Source: JAADHU01 sp964446495
GTDB lineage: Bacteria; Pseudomonadota; Gammaproteobacteria; Steroidobacterales; Woeseiaceae
Reading direction: 5' to 3'
Assembly: GCA_964446495.1 (NCBI GenBank)
Contig: CAYUOY010000134.1
Location: forward strand, 1 to 11,076
Length of the DNA: 11,076 nt
Of the stretch, positions 1 through 6,399 are shown piece by piece; within the stretch, counting starts at the first letter, position 1, and each line of letters opens with the position of its first letter. A model generated the notes under the pieces. That model made no database searches. It saw only the letters and a list, made by a program, of their open reading frames with translations, and had not been told where the DNA came from. Both the position numbers and the translations under genes were made by a program.

Positions 1-36
1 CACCACCGGCGCCGACCCGCGATTGCGATCAAGTAT

Positions 37-822
37 TTACGACCGACGACGGATACCCAGGGCTCCTATCAGAGCTAGCAACATGCCGACGCCGGTCGCA
101 CCACCGCCGCCGTGGGTGTTGCTCGTTGCCCTGGGGAGGATGACCACAATCGGCTTGTCGCGATTGAAATCTTCCAGTGGCAGGAAACCCAGGTCCGAGG
201 TTTCATCAGGACCGAAACTGGTCAGGTACTCGCCGGTATCGGCGTCGAATATTTCGATCAGGATATCGTAGCTTCCTCTCAAGTAACCTGAATCGAGTTC
301 GGTCACTATGTTGAATTCGTCATCTGAACTGGTGTCGAACACGGTGAAATCTTCGGTCACCGCGTATTCGTTCCAGGGGCCTCCCTCGTAGCTCAGGTAG
401 GTGACGGCGTAGACGTCGGCTACAGACCAGATCGTGTCTACGTCGAACAGCAGATCGATGCCGAAGAAATAGCCGTCATTGTCGTCATCGCCAAACAGGA
501 TGACGTCCGCCGAATAGAACCAGAATTCGTCTGTGCGTGCCTTGCTGCTGGCCAGACCCGAACCGGTCTTTCCACCTGGCAGGGCAGCCGATGAATTGTC
601 GCGAGGACCGTCCGTTTCCAGGGTGGTGTAGGCATCCACGGTCTCGGCCGGCACTTGTGTGCTGTTGCGTCCGCCCACGGAGTATGTCTGTGAGGTCGAG
701 ACGCGATCTTCCTCGGCTGCAAGGGCGGTCGCCATCCCGAGCAGGCTGATCAGTAACAGATAAACGATCGCAATGATCGTTTGTGAGAATCGATATTCGC
801 TTTGGCTTGTTTTTCTAGACAT
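37..822 (-). CDS. Choice-of-anchor H-like secreted protein with GlyGly-CTERM tail
   Basis: Exported protein of 261 residues, probably displayed on or released from the cell surface; its biochemical role is unknown. A Sec signal peptide is visible (hydrophobic residues about 15-36, possible cleavage after A35 or A36). A central domain (about 98-220) carries an acidic, calcium-loop-like DDDNDG at 112-117 and the run of Trp/Tyr/Gly residues that I associate with the choice-of-anchor H family. The C-terminus is a textbook GlyGly-CTERM signal: GGGG at 238-241, a short hydrophobic helix to about 257, then RRRS. In other gammaproteobacteria this tail is processed by a rhombosortase during type II secretion; no rhombosortase gene is in the window. 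An in-frame ATG lies three codons upstream (831), but the GAGGG Shine-Dalgarno complement at 832-836 abuts that codon and sits 9 bases from the ATG at 822, so I prefer 822. Domain name is from memory of the family; the sorting tail is clear. Confidence 0.85.
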   Translation of the reverse strand: MSRKTSQSEYRFSQTIIAIVYLLLISLLGMATALAAEEDRVSTSQTYSVGGRNSTQVPAETVDAYTTLETDGPRDNSSAALPGGKTGSGLASSKARTDEFWFYSADVILFGDDDNDGYFFGIDLLFDVDTIWSVADVYAVTYLSYEGGPWNEYAVTEDFTVFDTSSDDEFNIVTELDSGYLRGSYDILIEIFDADTGEYLTSFGPDETSDLGFLPLEDFNRDKPIVVILPRATSNTHGGGGATGVGMLLALIGALGIRRRS

Positions 823-914
823 GGTGTCCATCCCTCACGCACAATGCGTTTGACTTGACACCATTAGAGACCAGCGGCCATGAATCGAAGCTGAACTAAT
901 GCACGAGTTTTGTG

Positions 915-946
915 AACGTCACCTGAATGACGTTTTCAGTTTTTTT
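915..946 (+). promoter_or_regulatory. Small inverted repeat plus T-run upstream of the transporter
   Basis: AACGTCA (915-921) and TGACGTT (928-934) form a perfect 7-bp inverted repeat with a 6-base centre, followed on the plus strand by TTT at 935 onward and seven T at 940-946. This lies 20 bases before the GTG of the transporter. Read as RNA it is a short hairpin with a U-run, which could act as an attenuator in the transporter leader. Read as DNA the palindrome could be an operator in the divergent promoter region. No upstream plus-strand gene in the window needs a terminator here. I cannot decide between the two, and a chance palindrome of this size is also possible. Confidence 0.3.
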
Positions 947-966
947 GCACGGCGGCAATACCCACA

Positions 967-1920
967 GTGACCACGCACACACCACCACAAGATTCATTTG
1001 GCATTGCCATCGCCTATCTGATGCTCGGCATACTTGGCGGGCTGAGTCTTGATCTTTGCGCAAAATGGTTGCTTGCCGACTACTCACTCGCGCAATTCGT
1101 GTTTCTGCGCAGTTTCTTCGGCTTCTGTGTCTTCGCTTTGATCGCTCGCTGGTATGGCGGTTGGACCAGCCTCAAGACCAAACGCTGGAAGTGGCATTTG
1201 TTGCGAACCGCCCTGGCATCGACTGCGATGTTTGGTTTCTTTTTCGGCCTCTCCAGGATGCCACTCGTTAATGCTCTGACTTTGGCTTTCGTCGCGCCGT
1301 TAATTGTTACCGCACTGTCCGTTCCTCTTCTGGGCGAACACGTTGGCTGGCGTCGATGGATTGCCGTCATCATTGGTTTTGCCGGCGTGCTGATTATACT
1401 TCGGCCTGGGTCCGGCATGCTTACGCCCGCCGCACTGGCCGTCCTGGCAGCCGCTTTCGCCTATGCCGGCCTTGCAATTACTTCGCGCAAGTTGGCGGCC
1501 ACTGAAACCACGCTATCGATGACCGTCTATGTCATTCTCGGCCCATTCCTGATATCGGCGTTTTTCCTGCCCGGCAACTACGACACACCCACCGGATCCG
1601 GCTGGTTCTTTTTCATCCTTGCCGGAATCTGCTCTGCGGTCGCCTGGGTAGGCATTGTCGGCGGATATCGGCGGGCATCTCCGGTCATATTGGCGCCGTT
1701 CGAATACACGGCACTGATTGGAGCCGCCCTCGCCGGTTACTGGATCTGGGGAGAAGTGCCGGATCGCTGGGTAATCACCGGTGGTCTGGTCATCATTGGC
1801 AGCGGTCTCTTTGTCGTCTACCGCGAAGTTGGCGCCGTGATTTCTGCACGCTATTTGCGAGCGTTCACCTCGGGTGGGGCCGCAGCAATGTCACGGCGAT
1901 TTCGTCGCTCCTCGAAGTAA
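967..1920 (+). CDS. EamA/DMT-superfamily inner-membrane transporter
   Basis: A 317-residue polytopic membrane protein of the drug/metabolite transporter superfamily. Two EamA repeats are visible, roughly residues 12-146 and 153-287, giving about ten membrane helices. Each repeat ends in the family signature: PLLGEHVGWRRW near 120-131 then a Gly-rich helix, and EYTALIGAALAGYWIWGE near 246-263 followed by a helix ending VVYRE. The substrate cannot be read from sequence; relatives export amino acids, metabolites or drugs, or import nucleoside-like compounds. A positively charged tail (about 294-317) fits a cytoplasmic C-terminus. The start is GTG at 967 with only a weak GGCGGC upstream. The in-frame ATG at 1021 would cut into the first helix, and no ATG lies between 967 and the upstream in-frame stop at 928, so GTG is favoured. 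It is divergent from the GlyGly-CTERM gene and convergent with the TPR gene. Confidence 0.9.
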   Translation: MTTHTPPQDSFGIAIAYLMLGILGGLSLDLCAKWLLADYSLAQFVFLRSFFGFCVFALIARWYGGWTSLKTKRWKWHLLRTALASTAMFGFFFGLSRMPLVNALTLAFVAPLIVTALSVPLLGEHVGWRRWIAVIIGFAGVLIILRPGSGMLTPAALAVLAAAFAYAGLAITSRKLAATETTLSMTVYVILGPFLISAFFLPGNYDTPTGSGWFFFILAGICSAVAWVGIVGGYRRASPVILAPFEYTALIGAALAGYWIWGEVPDRWVITGGLVIIGSGLFVVYREVGAVISARYLRAFTSGGAAAMSRRFRRSSK

Positions 1921-1984
1921 AGCCTCCTGACACACGGGTCGTTGCTGATGTTTTTTCGACGCTGTGCGGGGTGTTCGCAGGCTT

Positions 1985-2067
1985 GCTGGTTGTCACCCGT
2001 GGTTTGTATCCGCTCACTCGGAGAGCCTTAACTCGATCGCGGATACAAACCACGGGTGACAACCAGC
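1985..2067. repeat. Perfect 29-bp inverted repeat with 25-base loop
   Basis: The left arm 1985-2013 begins GCTGGTTGTCACCC and is the exact reverse complement of the right arm 2039-2067, with a 25-base spacer. The match stops at both borders (1984/2068 and 2014/2038 do not pair). It lies almost midway between two convergent stop codons, 64 bases after the transporter and 57 bases after the TPR gene, so either transcript would end in a very stable hairpin. There is no T-run directly after either arm, so it is not a canonical intrinsic terminator. It could be a bidirectional 3'-end/stability element, a REP- or MITE-like repeat, or a substrate for a cruciform-binding protein. I see no target duplication and no second copy in the window. 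Confidence 0.9.
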
Positions 2068-2124
2068 CCGGATCTTGCGGTGAGCCGGTGACAGATCATG
2101 CGTCTGTTGGCTCCCCCCAAACGG

Positions 2125-3054
2125 TTAGAAACTGGCCAAATCTACCTCTGCGGCAATATAGCCGAAAATCGACCAGCCGCTGGTCGACGTCAGTGCTTCA
2201 AACTGCTCTCGCGCTGTGTCCAGGTTGCCGTTCGAATAATGCCAGCTCGCCACTCCGAACCCCGCCGATACGCCGCCCGGGCTGTCGGTCACGTCAGTCA
2301 TGATTTCGTCCAGCGTCAACTCACCCTTGTAGAACAGACATAGTCGGTAATAGCTGGTGTTCTCGATAACATCCATATCGGCGGTGATGGCATCCAGTAC
2401 TTTTTTCGCATCGGCCTCTCTGCCCATGCGGCGCAAAATCGTGTATCGCCAATGCGTCGTCGACACCTTGTTGTCGGCATTTCGTGCGGCGTTAAATCCA
2501 CTTTCGTAGGCACGGTACGCGTTCTCCCAATCGTGCTTCAGGAAGTAGGAGAGGCCCAGGTGATACCAGATGTTGCCGTGCAGACTGCTGATGGGAATGC
2601 CCTGCGCATTTGGCAGCCCGTCGGGCTCTATTTCATTTTCGGTACCCTCAATAAGGGTCACCGCCTTCTCAAAGTCCGCTATGGCGTGATCAAATTCGCG
2701 GATGGAAATATAGCGATGACCGCGATGTCGATACAGGCGGGCATCATCGGGGTGCCTGGCAATGCCCTCACTGAATATTTCAATCGCGCCCCGGTAGTCA
2801 CCTGTATACGCCGTGCGGCGTCCGTACCAGACAATACTGTCCGCGTCATCGGGATTGGCCTCATAATCTGCGCGGGCCTCCGCCAGCCTCTGCAACGCGC
2901 CATCGCTTGGTTTTGCCGCAAACAATGGCTCGCCCGTAACCGTCAACGCCTGGGCACCCTCAGGCACATCCGGCAGAAAGCCCGCGGCCCAGCCAGATAC
3001 AGAACACGATAATGCGGCGAGTAATACAACACTCTTTCTAATTGTGATTTTCAT
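2125..3054 (-). CDS. Exported TPR-repeat protein
   Basis: A 309-residue protein predicted to act outside the cytoplasm as a protein-binding scaffold; its partner is unknown. Residues 1-24 form a signal peptide (basic MKITIRK, hydrophobic stretch, GWAA|GF as likely cleavage site). Tetratricopeptide-type helix pairs are recognisable at about 71-102 (WYGRRTAYTGDYRGAIEIF), 105-136 (LYRHRGHRYISIREFDHAI) and 160-193 (NIWYHLGLSYFLKHDWENAY), with a possible degenerate one near 269-292. The open frame extends 53 codons upstream into the preceding peptidase gene, but that extension lacks a signal and overlaps coding sequence. The ATG at 3054 restores the signal peptide and has a purine-rich GAAGAGAAAG just upstream. 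It begins 13 bases after the M28 peptidase stop, so cotranscription is likely and an accessory role to that enzyme is a reasonable guess. Confidence 0.8.
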   Translation of the reverse strand: MKITIRKSVVLLAALSCSVSGWAAGFLPDVPEGAQALTVTGEPLFAAKPSDGALQRLAEARADYEANPDDADSIVWYGRRTAYTGDYRGAIEIFSEGIARHPDDARLYRHRGHRYISIREFDHAIADFEKAVTLIEGTENEIEPDGLPNAQGIPISSLHGNIWYHLGLSYFLKHDWENAYRAYESGFNAARNADNKVSTTHWRYTILRRMGREADAKKVLDAITADMDVIENTSYYRLCLFYKGELTLDEIMTDVTDSPGGVSAGFGVASWHYSNGNLDTAREQFEALTSTSGWSIFGYIAAEVDLASF

Positions 3055-3067
3055 GACAGCTTTCTCT

Positions 3068-5287
3068 TCAGTTTGATTCAAGGGCAACAATCGATTCGAT
3101 TCTCTGCGACATACGATCGATCGCTTGCGCCGCCAGTTCCATTTGTTCGGGCACCAACGCATAGTCGCGCTGTTCAATCGCTTCGCGTACGCCGGGGATG
3201 GTTTTGACTCCATACCCGGTGTAAAAGCCCGGTGCGTATATATGATGTTTGTACCAATTCCGCCCCGTGAGGCCTTCTTCCCGCGTTAACAACTGTTCGC
3301 TGCTGTAGAGAAGTGCATTCACCTCAGCGGACGGCGCCGCGCCCGCAGCAACCGTATCGTGATACGCGTCTGCCGCTTTTTGCAGTCTGTCCAGCGCGTT
3401 TTTTAATGGTGCGAAATTGAAGTACGGCACTGATTCCTGTCTTTTTGGCGGACCCAGCGTCTTGGTGGGGTCCAGCGCCGCGGCGTAGGTGCCATCGTCT
3501 ATGAGCTGGTTTCTTTGCTCGGTATCTGCACGATTCGTGTCCGCCAGCTCTTCAATCTCTGTCACATACAAACCAATATTGTCCGCAAGCCCCGTGAACT
3601 CAAAAGGCAGCCGGGGCGCATTGGCCAACCGCAGTGTCGCCCGACCGGCAACTTTGGCCAGGGTCTCGCCGTAGACAAGCCCGGGATCCCTCCAGGTCGA
3701 GTAGTGCTCATAGGTGTCGTACAACGTGTGGTAACTGCCGCCGGCTCCTTCGCCACCGAAACCCAGGTTCGCCGAAGCGATTCCCAGATGTTGCAGGAAG
3801 GGCGTGTAGTCGGAGCCGGACCCCATTGGGTATATCCGCAGATCGTCGCGGTTGTTCGCCTCATCCCTGTCCCGGTCTGTTTTCGCATTGAGTTTCAGGT
3901 AAGCACGACGGCGCTCTTTTATTGACATATCCATGCGCGGATCGCGGACGTCTTCCATGATCTGGTTGAAAAAGCGTTCCAGCGTATGGCTGCCACCAAT
4001 ATTGACGAAACCACGACCGTTTCCATCGGTGTTCAAATACGCCACCGTATGCTGCTTGAGCTCTTTTGCATGATGCTCAGCCCACTCCGTTGATCCGATG
4101 AGACCGGGTTCCTCCGCATCCCAAGCCGCGTAGATAATCGTGCGCGAAGGTCGTTGACCGGATGCCGCCAGTTCCCCCACCGCACGAGCCTCGGCGAGCA
4201 AAGCTACCAGCCCGGATAACGGGTCGGCCGCGCCATGATTCCAGCCATCGTGGTGATTGCCGCGTATGACCCATTCATCGGGATATTCACTGCCCTTGAG
4301 GGTCGCGATAACGTTATAGGCAGTAACCCGCTCCCAGTTAAATGCCACTTTCAGGCGGACACGCGCTGGCCCCGGCCCCAGATGATAGGTAATTGGCAAG
4401 CCGCCGCGCCACTCGGCGGGCACTACCGCTCCGTCCATCGCGGCCAGCAATGGCAAGGCATCCCGCTCGGAAATCGGCAGCACGGGGATTTTGGTAATCG
4501 TCCCGGCATCCTCGATTTTCAATCGCTTCGCGCGTTTGGTGGCACCGATGCCTGGTGTCAGCACGTCACCCGGGTAGGTTGGCATGTCCATGACCGAACC
4601 TCGTTGCACGCCACTGGCGTGCTTGAACGGCCCCTTGGGATAAACGTCACCAGCACCGTAGCCATCATCGCCCGGATCCGAGTAAATGATCGTGCCGATC
4701 GCGCCTTTTTCGCCCGCCAGTTTCGGCTTGATGCCACGCCATGACTTACCGTATTTGGCGATCGCGATCTTGCCCGCCACATCAATGCCATGACGTTCCA
4801 GAACTTCATAATCCTCGGGTCTGCCGTAGTTGACAAAAACCAGCTCACCTTCAACTTCCCCGTCCACCGAAAATGCGTTGTAGGGGGGCAGAAGACCCTC
4901 CCTGACGGACGTGCTGGCGTCCTCCACCAGCGTCTCCTCGCGCAACGTGGCGGTGAACGTCGTGGGCGCGAGCAGTTCCAGTTCGCGGATAGCAGGCGTT
5001 GGCAGCAGAATATCGTACTCCGCAATTTCTACCTCATAGCCCCAGGACCTGAACAACCCGGCAATAAAATCCGCATTCTCTTTGCTCGCCGGCGAGCCAA
5101 CATGGTGGGGCCTGGCCGACATTTGCCGCAACCAGCCATCCATGTCGTCGCGATTCAGCTTTGCATCGTATGCCGATTCGAGCTGCCGTTGTGCGGTCGT
5201 ATCCGCCGCATCGAAACCCAGAATCTGGCCGGCATGAACGAATCCGCCGATGCTGCCAAGCAACGCCGCTAGAACCCAATGTCGCAT
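3068..5287 (-). CDS. Secreted M28 zinc peptidase, glutamate carboxypeptidase II/PSMA-like
   Basis: A 739-residue exported metallopeptidase that should remove residues from peptides in the periplasm or outside the cell. A signal peptide covers about 1-20 (ending VHAG). Then come a split catalytic domain with an inserted protease-associated (PA) domain at about 120-290, the M28 core at 320-550, and a transferrin-receptor-like dimerisation domain at about 615-735. All five di-zinc ligands of the PSMA family can be aligned: H345 (GNHHD), D355 (GAADPLSG), E393 with catalytic base E392 (WDAEEPG), D421 (NTDG) and H520 (GGSYHTLYDTYE). Length matches PSMA (about 750). The arginine-rich stretch that binds acidic substrates in PSMA (around its R534/R536) is replaced by ANLGFGGEGAGG, so glutamate specificity is not expected. 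The start has a strong AGGGGGA Shine-Dalgarno. It lies between the DUF3014 and TPR genes on the same strand. Confidence 0.93.
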   Translation of the reverse strand: MRHWVLAALLGSIGGFVHAGQILGFDAADTTAQRQLESAYDAKLNRDDMDGWLRQMSARPHHVGSPASKENADFIAGLFRSWGYEVEIAEYDILLPTPAIRELELLAPTTFTATLREETLVEDASTSVREGLLPPYNAFSVDGEVEGELVFVNYGRPEDYEVLERHGIDVAGKIAIAKYGKSWRGIKPKLAGEKGAIGTIIYSDPGDDGYGAGDVYPKGPFKHASGVQRGSVMDMPTYPGDVLTPGIGATKRAKRLKIEDAGTITKIPVLPISERDALPLLAAMDGAVVPAEWRGGLPITYHLGPGPARVRLKVAFNWERVTAYNVIATLKGSEYPDEWVIRGNHHDGWNHGAADPLSGLVALLAEARAVGELAASGQRPSRTIIYAAWDAEEPGLIGSTEWAEHHAKELKQHTVAYLNTDGNGRGFVNIGGSHTLERFFNQIMEDVRDPRMDMSIKERRRAYLKLNAKTDRDRDEANNRDDLRIYPMGSGSDYTPFLQHLGIASANLGFGGEGAGGSYHTLYDTYEHYSTWRDPGLVYGETLAKVAGRATLRLANAPRLPFEFTGLADNIGLYVTEIEELADTNRADTEQRNQLIDDGTYAAALDPTKTLGPPKRQESVPYFNFAPLKNALDRLQKAADAYHDTVAAGAAPSAEVNALLYSSEQLLTREEGLTGRNWYKHHIYAPGFYTGYGVKTIPGVREAIEQRDYALVPEQMELAAQAIDRMSQRIESIVALESN

Positions 5288-5375
5288 TTCACTTCCCCCT
5301 GCTGGAACTATTATTTCTCACGAGCTTCCGCTCTGAATCCGAGCCGGCAGCCTGTCCTGTTTCTCTGCGCTGAAT

Positions 5376-6191
5376 CTAGGCGGCAGGCGCAACAATCAGT
5401 GCGCGCAACTCCTCCAGAAACTGTTTCACCCTGACGGCATGATCAGCGCCGATTCGCAGCAGTAATTTTTGTCCGCTCGACAGGGACTCCAGTTGCGGAT
5501 CGGCGTATTCATACAAAACATTCGGTCGCACAAGTTCAACCGGACCGTCCATGTCCGGAGTCGCCAGCAGATGATCGATCACTTCAACCGCGCGATCATT
5601 GAAAAAACCCTGCGGGTAACCCAGCCCGGCATAGGCTTCCTGAAACAGCGGGTAAAACCGCCGATAGACCTCGACAAGTGCGACCAAATCAGCATTGGCG
5701 AGCAAATTCACCACAAAATCGTAGCGCTGATAGTTGGCGGCGTTGACCGTGTACACGCCGCTGCCATCCTGGCCGTCTGCCAGGTAGGGGCCGATGATGC
5801 CGCCGATCGGGCGAATTCGCTCCGCTACATGATCGCGCGACAAATTGTCGACCGTGGCGACAATTTTTTCGATGACGGCCGTATCTACCAACAATTCTGT
5901 CATGCCATCGCCGAATAATTGGGCCATATCAAGCCTGAAGTATTCGTCGCTCTGATCCAGAGCGGGCAATTGCATCAGGTCTTCGCGCTCGCTCAGGCCG
6001 GATGCCTTTTGCGGCAGTGGATAACGCGGACCGGTCGCCTCCGGGACCTCTGACACCGGCGCCGATTCGGTCGCTGTAACCGGTATTGGTTGTGACGGGG
6101 ATTTGACCTGTTGCCAGTAGTACCAAAGTGCCCCGGCAGCAGCGGCGACCAGCAATACTGGAATCAACCATTGTGAGTTGCGATCGTGCAT
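5376..6191 (-). CDS. DUF3014 domain membrane-anchored protein
   Basis: A 271-residue protein with one N-terminal membrane helix (about 8-25, IPVLLVAAAAGALWYYW), a Pro/Ser/Thr-rich linker (31-60), and a DUF3014 domain from about 74 to 265. Family features include LPALDQSDEYFR, FVVNLLANADLVALVEVYRR, FYPLFQEAYAGLGYP and VEVIDHLLATP, and near the end VLYEYADPQLESLSSGQKLL. The topology implies a cytoplasmic N-terminus and a soluble domain in the periplasm. The function of DUF3014 is not known to me. ATG at 6191 is preceded by GGGA eight bases away. It is the first gene of a minus-strand run leading to the M28 peptidase after 88 bases, and divergent from the DUF885 gene. Those 88 bases hold no clear terminator or promoter, so cotranscription with the peptidase is possible but not shown. 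Confidence 0.9.
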   Translation of the reverse strand: MHDRNSQWLIPVLLVAAAAGALWYYWQQVKSPSQPIPVTATESAPVSEVPEATGPRYPLPQKASGLSEREDLMQLPALDQSDEYFRLDMAQLFGDGMTELLVDTAVIEKIVATVDNLSRDHVAERIRPIGGIIGPYLADGQDGSGVYTVNAANYQRYDFVVNLLANADLVALVEVYRRFYPLFQEAYAGLGYPQGFFNDRAVEVIDHLLATPDMDGPVELVRPNVLYEYADPQLESLSSGQKLLLRIGADHAVRVKQFLEELRALIVAPAA

Positions 6192-6262
6192 ATCGAAATC
6201 CCGTTAACGCCCGTATTACAGGCGGATGAAAAACCGTGATTGGTTTGTTCAACGGCACCCCA

Positions 6263-6290
6263 ATAGTAACCTCTGCACCTGCTATGTCGA
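6263..6290 (-). promoter_or_regulatory. Candidate sigma-70 promoter for the DUF3014 gene
   Basis: On the minus strand, TCGACA (6290-6285, five of six matches to TTGACA) is followed after 16 bases by TACTAT (6268-6263, four of six matches to TATAAT). The -10 box is 71 bases before the DUF3014 ATG. This is a consensus-only reading within a 208-base divergent region. Confidence 0.3.
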
Positions 6291-6334
6291 CCGCATTCAC
6301 CGCTTTTTGTATCGCGTAGCAATTGAGACACCAT

Positions 6335-6364
6335 TTGCGGCGGCGGCACCTCGCACTCTATGAT
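6335..6364 (+). promoter_or_regulatory. Candidate sigma-70 promoter for the DUF885 gene
   Basis: TATGAT at 6359-6364 matches five of six bases of the -10 consensus and lies 35 bases before the DUF885 ATG. An 18-base spacer separates it from TTGCGG at 6335-6340, a weak -35 that keeps TTG. The position in a divergent intergenic region supports it; the -35 does not add much. Confidence 0.35.
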
Positions 6365-6399
6365 CGCGGGCAACCATTAACTGCTACCGGATCCTGCGC

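Noticed and set aside
849..859. TTGACT/TTGACA as a -35 box for the transporter
   Set aside because: The hexamers are good, but no acceptable -10 sequence occurs at 15-19 bases downstream.
1951..1956. T6 run after the transporter as an intrinsic terminator
   Set aside because: No stable stem precedes it; only a four-base GTCG/CGAC pairing around the T-run can be found.
1985..2067. Integron attC site
   Set aside because: The arms are perfectly paired with no unpaired marker bases, and the conserved core boxes of attC are not seen; no integrase or cassette is nearby.
2452..3012. A 186-codon open frame on the plus strand
   Set aside because: It lies entirely antisense to the TPR gene, has no recognisable domain or ribosome site, and looks like a shadow of GC-rich coding sequence. 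The same applies to 4235-4744 and 8645-9154.
3055..3213. Upstream extension of the TPR frame to an ATG at 3213
   Set aside because: It overlaps the end of the M28 peptidase gene, buries the signal peptide, and the internal ATG at 3054 has a better ribosome site.
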